DNA of 64,000 nt from Plasmodium coatneyi. Its lineage: Eukaryota > Apicomplexa > Aconoidasida > Haemosporida > Plasmodiidae. A program made the translations under genes and the position numbers. Location: contig NC_033567.1 in assembly GCF_001680005.1 (NCBI RefSeq), positions 868,001 to 932,000 of the forward strand, read 5' to 3'. How positions within the stretch are numbered: position 1 is the first letter of the stretch; the number at the start of each line of letters is the position of its first letter. Shown here one piece after another: positions 10,785 through 21,732 of this stretch. Under the pieces are notes generated by a model, which did not search any database, was not told where the DNA came from, and was given only the letters and a program-made list of their open reading frames with translations.

Positions 10785-13439
10785 ATGTCAACAGCAAGAA
10801 AGAGGATGAGGATACTAATGGTAACTAGACAGTTTAGTATAAATATATCAGTATGCACATAATATATTATGTGCACAATGTAATGCAGAAACATGGAGTT
10901 ACATACATTTCGCTGATTTCCTACCTATACCAGGCCGATGAGGTTTCGGAAGAATTACCCTCACAAGAAATATATAATAAGTTCGACCGTGAGGAAGAAC
11001 AATGTGTTACTGAAGGGGGCAGGGGGAACTATGCAAGTGGGAAGGCTGTTTTGGCAGAGGTATTAGGAGGATACCAAATTGAGAGAGGATTGGCCAATAA
11101 AATTATAGAGAATTATTGTTACGCTAATACAATGCATGAGGGGGAGCCCCATGGTCAATGGTGCCAGCTCTTCTATTTTTGGCTGGGTGATAGAATAACG
11201 AAAAAATTTACTCGTGGTCTTGAACTTGGCACAGTCATGGAAACAGTTTTCATGCAATTAGGGAATCTGGGGTTTGGTGATAAGTGCGATAATATTTACC
11301 CAGATATTAGCAAAGAACTTTTCGGTGCGGCTAAAATATTATATGATTACTACTATAATTATACGACTATATTGAGGAAGGGGGGGGACGGCGAATGCAG
11401 AAAGTACTGCAATAATGAACAATGTAGGGGCGTCTACACCATGGCTAATTCAACACATTCGACGATAACTACAATTTGCAGTAAAACTCACGGAGATGCG
11501 TATTGTAACAAATTTAATGCAGAATTCAAGGAAGAAGAATATAAGCCACCGCAGGAAATAGACTGTACTGCATTATCGCTACCGGAACCTATACTACAAG
11601 TAAAGAAGAAGGGGAAAGGGAATCACAATTACTGTGCACTCTTCCTTCTTCTTCTTCTTCCCTATTTAAAAATAGACAATAATATACATTATGTGCACAT
11701 ATAACACTATATCCATAATATAATGAACAGGTAAGGAATACACATATATGCATATATTCATATTCCCCTTTATTTACATTTATAGAACATATGCACGCAG
11801 GAACTACCTTCAAAGAAAATATATTGCCAGATCAGCGAAGCGCAAGAGGAGTATAGTGATAGTGGAGAGTGCAGAACGGGGGGAATAGGGGGCGAACTGA
11901 GTACTATATTACAGAGTTATAATGTCTTTGGGGGTTATGGAGATAATATTGTGAATGCTTTCTGTTATGCATCTAAAATGGGGAAGGTCCCGAATCCCAG
12001 TAATGAGTACTGCTATTATTTTTATTTTTGGCTGCAGGATTCGTTACAGGGAGCGCGGGACCTGAATAAGAACTTTGCGTCCATTATGAAAGACATATAC
12101 AAAAAGTTGAGGGACCTGGGAATTCAAGGTGCGTGTACTGAAATATACCCTGACATTAGCCATGACACCTACCAAAAGATGAAAGCAATGTTTGATTACT
12201 ACCATGACCGCGAAAGTGTACCAGCAATGCTCCAGAGTAAAGAGTCCACCTGTGATCAGGAATATAAAAGTTACCTAGAGAGCACTATTAAAGCATATGC
12301 TACTGTAGAAGCAGATTGTAAGGACAGCCCCGGTGGTGAGTACTGTGAAAAATTTTGGAAAACGAATAAAGATGAAATAAAAAATAAACTATCACACTTG
12401 AAATGTGGATCAATGAATATGCAACAACTCATATCAGAAGCACAGACTCAGGTATCTACTTCAAGATCCCCATATGGGGACAGACACTCAGAGCACGGGG
12501 GCCCTTCTATAGGTGCCAAAACTACCCCAATAAACATCCCTGCTGCTATATCTGGTACACTGACCGCTTTAAGCCTACCAGCACTCGCACTTTTCATATA
12601 CAAGGTAATCATAATTACTAATACATTGTACATATAACATTAGAATAACGTATACACACATAAAATACATATATACCCACAAATATATCCATCATAATAT
12701 TTTTTAAAAAGGCGGAAAAGAAATATATTTATCATTTCTGTGGTTCAAACAACAAATGTTCAACATACGCAATTAATATAAATGGGCGTTACATATGTGC
12801 TTGACTTTTCCATTTCTTCTCATGCCTTTATTTTTTCCCCTCCCTTCCTTCCACTCCTAACACCCCACCTACCAACCAACTAACAACCTTCCTTCCACCT
12901 ACCACTACCCCTAACAACCTTCCTTCCAACCTACCATCTAACAACCTTCCTTCCACCTAACAAAATTCTTTCCACCTAACACAATCTTCCTTCCACCTAC
13001 AACTACCCCTAACAACCTTCCTTCCATCCACTGTAACAACGTTCCTTCCACCTACCACCACCTAACAAGGTTCCTTCCACCACCCACCTAACAACCCACC
13101 TACCACCACCTAACAAGGTTCCTTCCACCACCCACCTAACAACCCACCTACCACCCCTAACAAACTACCATCACCCTAACAACTTTCCTTTCACCCCCAA
13201 CAACCATAACACCCCTTTCTTTTTCTTTTTTTTTTTAGTATAAACCATTCTTCCATAAAAAATATAACCACTCTGGAAGTAATAGAAGAAAGAGGTCCTC
13301 CATTAGGAGAGAATTGAACAGGTTCTCAAACATCAACGACGACACAACAGAATATTCGTATAATGGTTCTACCACAGCAACGGACGATGATTCTATGGCA
13401 GATGTCAGCACAGTATATTCTGTCCCCTATATTAGATAA
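10785..13439 (+). CDS. KIR variant antigen (pir/vir superfamily), two-domain form
   Basis: Four exons join in phase 0: 10785-10820 (short start, MSTARKRMRILM, least certain), 10934-11599 (domain 1), 11786-12604 (domain 2) and 13239-13439 (cytoplasmic tail), about 573 residues. Each domain shows the KIR pattern: an LPS.xIY opening (ELPSQEIYNKF; ELPSKKIYCQI), CYA, a FYFWLGD/FYFWLQD aromatic core, IYPDIS and YDYYYNY/FDYYHDR, with spaced cysteines. The single TM is at the end of domain 2 (GTLTALSLPALALFIYK), split from the tail by an intron after the Lys codon, as in other KIR genes. The tail is basic then Ser/Thr/Asp-rich and ends VPYIR, lacking the usual final ISYxRM. KIR proteins are predicted at the infected erythrocyte surface. 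Domain 1 ends in CTALSLPEPILQ, a decayed copy of the TM region. Confidence 0.85.
12835..13225 (+). repeat. Pyrimidine-rich tandem repeat inside KIR intron 3
   Basis: Units such as CTTCCTTCCACCTAACAACC are repeated with variation within the intron between the TM exon and the tail exon. They are C/T-rich on the sense strand and many carry CCTAAC, which resembles a branch-point sequence. A T-rich tract and TTTTTTAG acceptor follow. Confidence 0.8.
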
Positions 13440-14406
13440 ACTCCCTTCTTCTTCTTTTCTTTTTCCTCTTTTTACTATTTTCCCCCTTTTTTTTCCTTCC
13501 TTTTTTTCTTATATTTATTATTCTCTTCTTTTTTCTTCCTTTTCTTTCTTTTTTTTTTTTTTTTTCTTTCTTTATTTATTTATTTTCCCTTCTTTCTTTA
13601 TTTTCCTTTCTTTTTCCTTCCTTTTCTTTCTTTTTTGTAAGAAATATGTAAAAATTTCTTTGAGGAGGTTCAGTATTTTTCGTCTCTCCTGTTCTCTTTC
13701 CTTTTTTTCCTTTTTTCTTTTTATTAATTAATCATTTTTTTTAAAAAAAAAAAAAAAAAAAAAGAAAGGAAAAAAAGGAAGCGAAGAAAGGGTAGTGGAA
13801 GGAAAATGAGGCGGGAAAACAAAGGGGGGAAAAAATGTAAAATTCCAGCCTCCTATAATACGCAAAAAAAAAATCTAATATATTCCTTTCCTAAAATGCT
13901 GTTCTTTTTTCACCATTATATCCAAAATGAAAGAACTAATCTTGAGCAAAAACATGCGCAAATATATATAATTTTAATGCTTAAAACATACTATTTTGTA
14001 TTCATTGTATCATTAGAACTGTTGTATAATTGGAAACGAATGCGAAATTTTTTTTTTTTTAAAATATTAACAATTCCTGATAATTCCTGAACTAATGTAA
14101 TTAAAATCAATTTTTTTTTTCATGAATGATTATTTTTTTCCAAGATATATTTTTGTACGTTGTAATAAAATTCTTTCTTCATTTTGAAATATATATGTAA
14201 CACACAAAAATCTATAATAATGAAGAAGAAGCAGCACGTGAATCGCATATATGTGCCTCCCTCAAAAGTGACTTAATGAACACTTAGAAATAATGAATAA
14301 AATGATCACATAATTAATAAAAATATATATAAAAAGAAGGAAAAAAATATGCGCACATTTTTAAATTATTCTTTATTCTAAAAATAAAAGAAGGAATAGA
14401 GGCAAT
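13440..14406. other. Intergenic with long polypyrimidine microsatellite
   Basis: 13440-13740 is a TTTC/TTCC-rich tract on plus, followed by an A-tract at about 13742-13762. The rest is AT-rich without a coding frame. It separates the KIR tail exon from the exported-protein gene. Confidence 0.6.
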
Positions 14407-15145
14407 ATGTTATTCCTTGCGAAAATTTTTACACTCAGCTTGGTACTTTACTTCTGGGCACAATATAACCCTAACCACCACCATGTATGATAGGAACTAA
14501 TATGTTTTTAGAATTCGCACATATATTATTATTAACATCTATTTTTTTGTTAAAAATAGGGGAAAGGAAAAAAAAAAAAATTTTCTCTCTTTCGTTCCTT
14601 TTAAAATTTTTATTATTATTATACTTATATACTCCATGAAATATAAATGAATTCTTTTTTTATCTTTTAGGTGAGTGCAGTGGACACATTATCATGGGAC
14701 ACGTCACGAAGAGGTGGCCCGTATGATTCGTCAGATTTAAGCACTACAGGATCATCATCATCATTAACGAATGGTGGAACTGGTACAAAAACACAATTAC
14801 CAAATCAATTTTCTCATAGAAGTTATAAGGAAGATGCCCCCCCTTTAAAAACACCTTCCTAAATGAACCATCTAAAAAATCAGACCTAAGAATAGGTTCG
14901 AAGAATTCGCACTATACAAAGAGAAGGAGCAAAAATACCACCTTAACGGACAAATGTCGAAGGATGTATATAAAATACAAATATGGCAAAGTCAAACATA
15001 AAAGTTTACTATTTCTTATATTGGCTATTTTATTTTGTTGTTCACTGCTCCTGTTCTTTGTGCTTGCGAATTATGTACCATTCAGTCAAGAACAACCTAA
15101 CGCCACATTGGTTACGACTGTAGGATCTGCACTTCATACAATGCA
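14407..15145 (+). pseudogene. Probable exported transmembrane protein gene with apparent frameshift
   Basis: Exon 1 (14407-14484) encodes a hydrophobic signal-like start, MLFLAKIFTLSLVLYFWAQY, ending before GTATGA. This is the two-exon layout of many exported Plasmodium families. Exon 2 starts at 14671 after TTTATCTTTTAG and encodes a Ser/Thr/Gly-rich region up to a run of seven C at about 14835-14842. There the frame hits a stop at 14860. Another frame continues past the run through a basic region to a clear TM (KSLLFLILAILFCCSLLLFF, about 14998-15057), so a one-base length change in the C run is implied. No PEXEL (RxLxE/Q/D) is evident. After about 15140 the sequence becomes a TTTC repeat, probably an intron. 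It could be a real pseudogene or a homopolymer sequencing error. Confidence 0.55.
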
Positions 15146-15149
15146 GAAA

Positions 15150-15330
15150 CAGCGTTATTTTTCTTTCTTTCTTTCTTTTATTTCTTCCTTCCTTTCTTTC
15201 CTTTCTTTCTTTCTCTTTTCTCTTTTTTTCTTTCTTCCTTTCCTTCTTTCTTCCCCCCTTGTACTTCCCTTCCTTCCCTCCCTTTACCCCTTCTTCTTCA
15301 TCCGTAACACCCTATCAATCTCCTCCATTC
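15150..15330 (+). repeat. TTTC/TTCC microsatellite
   Basis: Long C/T-only tract dominated by TTTCTTTCTTTC and TTCC runs, directly after the last coding-looking sequence of the exported-protein gene. Confidence 0.85.
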
Positions 15331-15695
15331 TTACTTAGACATCCTTCATTCCCTCCTTAGACCCCCTCCTTTCCTTCCTCCTTACACCCTGCTGTACTCC
15401 TTCCTTAGACCGTCCTTCCCTTCCTTAGACCCCTTCCTTCCTTAGACCCCTTCCTTCCTTAGACCGTCCTTCCCTCCTTAGACCCATCCTTCCTTCTTCC
15501 TTAGACCCCTTCCCTCCTTAGACCCATCCTTCCTTCTTCCTTAGACCTCCTTTCCTTCCTTGTGCTTAGTCCATCCTTCCTTTCCCTTCCTTAGACCCTC
15601 CTTCCTTAGACCCTTTCTTTTCTTTCCTTTCCTTCTTTACCTTCCTTCATCCTTAGACGAACCTTTCCTTCCCTTCCTCCTCCTTAGACCCCTTC
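15331..15695 (+). repeat. CCTTCCTTAGACC tandem array
   Basis: Many units of the form CCTTCCTTAGACC(CC/GT) repeat with small spacing changes. Each unit ends in a pyrimidine run plus TTAG and so resembles a 3' splice site. The acceptor of the KIR tail exon at 28506 has the same form (TTTTCCTTCCTTAG). Reverse-complement arrays occur at 20440-20790 and 24690-24801. Confidence 0.85.
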
Positions 15696-16781
15696 ATTCC
15701 TCTGCTTGTTTGTTTCTTTGTTTCTTTTTTTTTTTTTTTTTCCTTCTTTCCCTTCTTTTTTTTTTAAATGAGAAGGAAGTGCTAATTCTGAGTAATCTAT
15801 ATTTTAACTAGAATAAAGGTTGCACAATGTATGTATGTTGGTAGCATTTGTTCCTTCTTTCTTTTTTTGTATTGCATGAAGGTGTTTACATGTTCATTGT
15901 GTAATTAATATAAGTAAAAAAAACTCTTTAATACATTCCTATTTGTTAGTAAAATTTTCTTTATTGAAGAATTAAAATGCTTATTCATTTTTTTATAAAC
16001 CTTTATCTTCATAATTTTTTTTGCTTTTTAAAATACATGAATATTTTCTTGAACAGATTAGTACCTTTTTTTTCTTTTTCTTTTCCCGCTCTGTTAGGAT
16101 TATTTCCTCTTATACAATTATTTATATATACAAAAGAAGGAAAGAAAAAAAAAAAAAAAAGAGGAACTGTGTGTACAATTACACAAATTTTTTACCACGT
16201 CGCACGTGCTACTCCTCCTCCGAAAAAAAAAAAAAAGTGTTCTTACACAAAAAAAAAAAAAAAAGGAACTGTCTGTGCAATTACACAAATTTTTACACCA
16301 TGTCACACATTTGTGTATGTATACGAAAAAGAATCAATATTTTAAGGACAAAAACTGGCACAACAACAAAAAAAAAAAAAAAATAATAATAAAATAAATT
16401 GAATTAATTCATAATATTAAAAAAAAAAATGGAAAAAAAAAAAAATATATCCGTCTACCACTCTAAAAATTTAAAAAAAAAGAATGACAAGCAAAGAATG
16501 GGAAGAGTACACACACAAAATAAAAGGTGGGTGCATCTTTCTCACCACCGTGTAAGTACAGAATATGCTCCTTTAAAATGGAATTAAAGGAAGAGGCTTT
16601 TTAGAGGGTTCAGTTCAAGAAAAAGTTACAAAGAAAAAAGAAAAGAAAGAAGGAAAGAAAAGGAAAGGGAAAAAAGGAAAAAAATATCATTTAGCTTCTT
16701 TCCACAGTGTATATAAACTGTGAGCGATGTTATTTATATTTCCTGATGGACAGGGAGAGGTAGAACATTACATTTAATGTG
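15696..16781. other. Intergenic, AT-rich
   Basis: Contains the shared 3' module (15865-16030), several A-tracts (near 16145, 16220, 16249, 16366 and 16424) and a near-duplicated segment: AACTGTGTGTACAATTACAC at 16166 and AACTGTCTGTGCAATTACAC at 16267, both followed by a CAAATTTTT stretch and a CCAYGTCRCAC motif. No coding frame is convincing. Confidence 0.6.
15865..16030 (+). repeat. Shared 3' module of island genes (copy 1)
   Basis: Sequence with GCATGAAGGTGTTTAC, TGTGTAATTAATATAAG, TTTATTGAAGAATTAAAATG and TTTATCTTCATAATTTTTTT, in the same order and spacing as segments behind the KIR genes at 24105-24290 and 28885-29045. Confidence 0.7.
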
Positions 16782-18524
16782 TTACATGTTTTGATAACCT
16801 ATATTTCTTTGCCTCTGTTGTGGTCGCTGTTGCTGTTCCTTCCTGCTACTATTATTATTATTATTTCTCCTTACTACTGGTGGTGATCGTGGTTGCCGCG
16901 GTCCCGCTCGTCTTCGTTCATTATATATGGTAGAAAGTTCTGTTCCATCTTCTATGGAACCTATTGTTGAAGCTATTGTTGAATCATAATCTGTTGTGGT
17001 AGAACCTCCTATTGTGGAAGCATCAAAGTCGCTTTCAATTGTTGTTGTTCTTCTTTTATTTATTCTACTTCTATTATTGCTGCTGTTGCTTCTCCTGGAA
17101 GTGTTACCTATTCCATGAAATATGGAGGTATACTTAAATAGAGGAATAAAGGAAAAACAAATATCATATATATACGTAATACAACGCACCCCAATAATAT
17201 TTATTTTTCTATAAGAATAATACTCATGAATTGTATTATATATACTATTCCCACTATAATAGTAGTTGTATACCTTATATAAAAAAAATGTGGTTAGTGG
17301 TAGTGCTGCTATTCCCAGTATAGAGGAAATGGCGGTGAGCGCTGGATTGGTTGTAGATGCAAAGTTCAGTTTTAACTGAACGTCTTTATAAACGGTAACT
17401 TTCTGATCAGTTCCAGTTCTTGGTGGATTAGCATCTACTTTATATGTGTCTCCATGTTTTAAAGTGAGTGGGTTCTGACCATTGCTTAAATCGTACTTAT
17501 TTTTGAATTCCATACAATAGGGATCTTTGTCCCATTTGGCCCCTTTGGGACCTTCGGTCCCTTCACTATTACAATCAGCAAGTACAGCTTGAAACGCTGA
17601 TTTAGCTTTGTCTAGATGGCTGTAATAACCTTCCTCACAGGAGTAGTTAAAGTCTTTCAATTTTTTCTTTATACCTTCGTAGTCGAAGGTGAAGTCAAAT
17701 ACAAGTTTTCGGTGATTAAAGAGGTCCTTGTCCAATTTAGTAACTTCCTCGTCCGCGTATGGAAGTGTACAATTGTTCTCAACACCGAATTTTGAATGTG
17801 CGCCATAAATACATTGCATGGCTTTTAAAAAAGTTGGACCATCCTTCACACTTTGCCCCGTACTATTCCACACCTCCTTACCAAGCCAGTAATATAAAAA
17901 ATGACAAAGGGATTTATTGAACAGTTTGTCCATTTCCTCCGAGTCGGCCGATTCGGCCAACTCTTCGTCCGATCCGCCAACCCCGGGTGCAGGCGGAGGT
18001 GGGGGCGGGGCCCCCGGTAATGATGTCCCCGCAATCTGGTTTGTTTTTGCCAGTGCTACCTCCCATTTCTTGTAAGATGCATAACACAAGCCCTTCAAAG
18101 TGTCCTCGATTTTATCTTTAATTTCATTACACTGCTGCAGTTGCGTCTTCACTTGCCCTTTTAGCGTTTCCCCATTATCACCAATGCTTTTACAGTGATC
18201 GACCTTCAACTGGATATCCCCATAGGCGTTACCACCGACGTTCTTATAGAAACGTTTTTCCGAATCTAAGAACTGCAGATCACCTACCTGCAGAGATGGT
18301 GGAAGGAACGTTGTTAGGGTGTTAATGGTGGAAGCATAGAAATGTGTACGTATATGTTCATTTTTATACTTCCACTCCTTTTATTTTTTTATTTTAAATT
18401 ACATTAGGTGTAAGCATAAATTATTATTCCATTCCACATGTATGTATTCATTAAACAACTGTGTATTTATTCTGAACAAAGAGTAGCATACCCTCAAGTA
18501 TTCTGCCGGTGTCGTTTCGGACAT
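16782..18524 (-). CDS. KIR variant antigen, single-domain, with proline-rich insert
   Basis: Three exons in phase 0: 18524-18492 (MSETTPAEYLR), 18287-17274 (ectodomain plus TM) and 17132-16782 (tail), about 465 residues. The ectodomain begins VGDLQFLDSEKRFYKNV, then LCYAS, a proline-rich insert (PGAPPPPPPAPG) not seen in the other KIR copies here, CHFLYYWLGKEVW, and FDFTFDYE. The TM is SSILGIAALPLTTFFLYK, with the intron after the Lys codon as in other KIR genes. The tail is Ser/Thr/Asp-rich, then Arg/Gln/Asn-rich, ending NIGYQNM, a variant of the family ending. It is transcribed opposite to the other three KIR genes. The intron after the TM is a multiple of three and stop-free, so reading through it gives one long frame; correct donor (GTATAC) and acceptor (TTTAAG) indicate splicing. 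Confidence 0.87.
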
Positions 18525-19449
18525 GGTTTCATATATGGGCATGCGTGCTTGTGTGTGTTCTTTTGTATATATATAATGTCAATTTATATGTTATAGTATG
18601 TTCATATAATTAGAAAAAAGAGAAGTATGAATTCCTTGGTCGCCCTATGATCATTGGAATATGCCAAAATTCCCCTATTCCATGCTCATTTCTTATTGTT
18701 CGAATGATGACATACACACACACATATGTATTAAAATTAGCACATGCATATATAATTAAGGCATAAAAATGTAGGAACGAGTAAATAGAGGAAGTAAAAC
18801 AAAAAAGGAACTTCAAATTTTTTCTTTCCCTTATTTATTATATTATTGTACTCTGTACTTGATTATTCAAAACGTTATACTAATATTTATCTTACTTCCC
18901 TATTGTACAAATGGAAGAATGCAAACTTCCTTCCTTTTGAACAAAAATTTTTTCCGGATATATTATTAATTTATGTTCCTTCTCCCCTTCTTAAAAGTAT
19001 CCTTCATTAAGAATTGTCAGTGCAAATAAAGTTCCTATACAGGTAGTACACACCTATACTCCCCCCCTTCCGCTCTACGATTAATTCATAAGAGGCAATT
19101 CATTTTTTTTTCTTCCCTCCTCTTCCTCAACTCTTTTCTTCCTTATTTCCTTTTTGTTTATGTGATATAAGTATATTATAAGTAGATCATACGAATTATA
19201 TATTATCATTAGATGAGCTACCAGAGTTCCCTTTTCCTAATTTCACATTATATATTTCACACCTTTATGTACTTCGTTCCTTACTTCTTTTTCGATAATT
19301 ACATTATAAATAGCATTCTCATGAAGAGGATTTGCATGCTATATTACTCAAACATCCCCCTTTCTTTTTATAAATTGATATTTTATTTTACACAAAAGTT
19401 GGCTTTAGTTTTATATTTTTCCCGACTTATATCATAAGGGGAGTTTATG
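18525..19449. other. Intergenic, AT-rich
   Basis: Upstream region of the minus-strand KIR gene, and therefore its presumed promoter, grading into the telomere-like block. No coding frame is supported. Confidence 0.55.
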
Positions 19450-20430
19450 AAGCTGACCACACTTCGGAGGGGTTAAGAAAGTTCAAGAAATTGAAGGGAG
19501 TTCTATTTGTTCAAGGGTTAAGAGTTTCAGCCTTTAGGGTACAACTTTCAAGTGTTTGGGAATTATAGATGCAGTGTTTGAGGTTTTAGTTTCAGGTCTT
19601 TGTGTTTGGGACTTATAGTTTAGGATTTTGAGCCCAGGACTTAGACAGTAAGCATCAGGCTTTAGGGTTCAGGGTTTAGGGTTTAGGGTTCAGGGATTCA
19701 GGGTTTACGATTCAGGGTTTAGTGTTTTGGATTTAGCGGTTCAAGGATTCGGGGCTTACGATTCAGGTTTTAGGGTTTATGGATTAGGATTCAACGTTTA
19801 GCTTTTAGGGTTGAGGCTTGAGACTTGAGGCTTGTGGCTTGAAGGTTTAAGGAGGAGGATTTAGGATTTAGGTTAAGGTTTTAGGGTTTAGGATTTGAGG
19901 TTGAAGTTTTTTGGTTTTAGTTTTAGGGATCATGGGTTTTGGGTGAAGGGAGGTTTAGGTTTATGGGTTGGGGGTAGGAGGAGGTTTAGATTTTAGGTTT
20001 TTGGGGTTTAGGATTTAGGGTTTAGGGTTAATGGCTCAGGGTTTAGGTTTTAGGGTTCAGGTTCTATGGTTCAGGTTGTGGGATTCATGTTTTAAGGTTT
20101 AGGTTTTTGGGTTCAGGTTTTGGGGTTCAGGTTTTAAAGTTTAGGTTTTAGGGTGAAGGTTTTATCTTTAAGGGTTTTGGGTTCAGGTTTTATGTTTCAG
20201 GATTTAAGGTTTCAGGCGTTCAGGTTTCAGGGTTTCAGGGATTAAATTTTAGGGTTCAGGTTTTAAAGTTTAGGTTTAAGGTGAAGGTTTTATCTTTAAG
20301 GGTTTTGGGTTCAGGTTTTATGTTTCAGGATTTAAGGTTTCAGGCGTTTAGGGTTCAGGGTTTCAGGGATTAAATTTTAGGGTTCAGGGTTCTGTATTTA
20401 GGGTTTAGCTTTTAGGGTTTAGTGTGTAAG
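19450..20430 (+). repeat. Degenerate interstitial telomere-like repeat (GGGTTTAGG/GGGTTCAGG)
   Basis: Nearly 1 kb of G/T-rich heptad-like units such as GGGTTTAGGGTTCAGGG, GGTTTAGG and GGTTCAGG, most regular at about 19660-19740 and 20340-20425 and more diverged between. The G-rich strand is on plus, opposite to the left block at 10320-10395. Genes on both sides show that it is internal and not a chromosome end. Confidence 0.92.
20131..20388 (+). repeat. 129-bp direct duplication inside the telomere-like block
   Basis: Two adjacent copies, 20131-20259 and 20260-20388, begin GTTTTAAAGTTTAGGTTT and run through GGTTTTATCTTTAAGGG and GATTTAAGGTTTCAGGCG to GGGATTAAATTTTAGGGTTC. They differ at few positions. 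Confidence 0.85.
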
Positions 20431-20439
20431 GTAGGAGGA

Positions 20440-20790
20440 AGGAGACCTCTAATGATGAGGGGGGAAAGGATCTTAGGATGGAAGGAAAGGTAGGATCTAC
20501 GGAGGAGGGGGAGGAAGGAAAGTGGGATCTATGGAAGTGGGAAGGAAAGGACGTCTAAGGAAGGATGCGTGTAAGGAAGGGAGGGTCTAAGCAATGTAGT
20601 AGAGGTCTTATAAAGGAAAGGAAGGGTCTAAGGAGGGATGAAATGTGGAATCTATGTAGGAAAGGAAGGAGTCCAAGGAAGGGAGTCTAGGAAGGAGGAA
20701 AAAGCGTCGAAGGAAGGAAGAGAAGGATGGAAAGAAGGGTCTGTGGTGGAAGGAAAGGGTTGTAAGGAAGGATGAAGGAAAGGAAGGTGT
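20440..20790 (-). repeat. Inverted copy of the CCTTCCTTAGACC array
   Basis: Purine-rich units such as GGTCTAAGGAAGG, GTCTAAGGAAGG and GAGTCTAGGAAGG are reverse complements of the array at 15331-15695, more diverged and interrupted. Confidence 0.75.
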
Positions 20791-21732
20791 GTTGGGTGTT
20801 GAACGAATGAAAAATAAAGGGGGAGGAGAACATTAATAATACCTAATGAGAATTGTTTTTTCATCTAAGATTAAGCTAACATTGTGCCAAAAAGAAAAAA
20901 AAATAATAACTGCAGAAGGAAGGAAGTGTAAAGGAAGAGAAGTCAAATAGCACAATGTACTCATTTTTAATATAAATTAGTTCTCCTTGGTGTACTTATT
21001 TAGAGAAAGAGGGAAAAATAAAAATGGGGGAGGTGCACTAATGTATAGAAAATTTAATATGAATTAAGGAAGGAGAAGGAAGTTAGTTCAAATGATACAG
21101 TACACACATATATATGTATATATATATTATATGAATGCCTTATAATATACTCGTCGGTAGAAGGGGAAAGGAGTGAGAGAAAAAAAAAGAAGGGAAGGTT
21201 GTTATTATTGGAACCTTATGAGAAAGAGGTGTGTGGCAATGTGTATTAATGCAGGAATACACACATTTCATTATTAATAATGTATGCAGTTCTTTATGTT
21301 ATATATATAATTAATGTACTTTGTGAGTTGAGCTATCCTACTTAGTATGAATAGGTGTGCACAATAAAGAGAGGGTAGGAGTAGAAAGTGCTGTGTGTAT
21401 ATATATGTACTATATTATATATGCTGAAAAAAATATTTTATTAATTCCCTCTAGCACTAAAATAGAGCATTAATTATGTATCATGCAAATTTTGATAAAA
21501 GGGGAAATCATTCCTACTTATATATACATATAATGATTCTGATGCATATATATGTATACAATAAATTATGATTACATGGATAATTGTGACTTTATACACA
21601 TTAGTAAAGGAAATGGAAGTTCAACTTATATATGGAATCATAGAGAGCGTAGAATTCTTATATATATATATTCCACATGAATAGGCATAACCTAAAATAA
21701 GTTCATTGTATACAGAAAAATGTGTATTAACA
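20791..21732. other. Intergenic, upstream of a KIR gene
   Basis: AT-rich with (TA) runs near 21108-21135 and 21655-21672. The shared upstream element is near 21540-21580. No coding frame is supported. Confidence 0.55.
21540..21580 (+). promoter_or_regulatory. Shared upstream element of KIR genes (copy 2)
   Basis: GATGCATATATATGTATACA followed by ATAAATTATGATTACATG lies about 165-190 bases before the KIR start at 21733 and resembles the segments at 10565 and 26282. Function is inferred. Confidence 0.35.

Noticed and set aside
17133..17273. Continuous frame through the minus-strand KIR intron
   Set aside because: GTATAC donor and TTTAAG acceptor lie exactly where other KIR genes splice, and the translated insert is Tyr/Ile-rich like AT-rich intron. 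Kept as intron, with retention noted as a finding.
19450..20430. True chromosome end
   Set aside because: Heptads are degenerate and unique genes continue for tens of kilobases on both sides.
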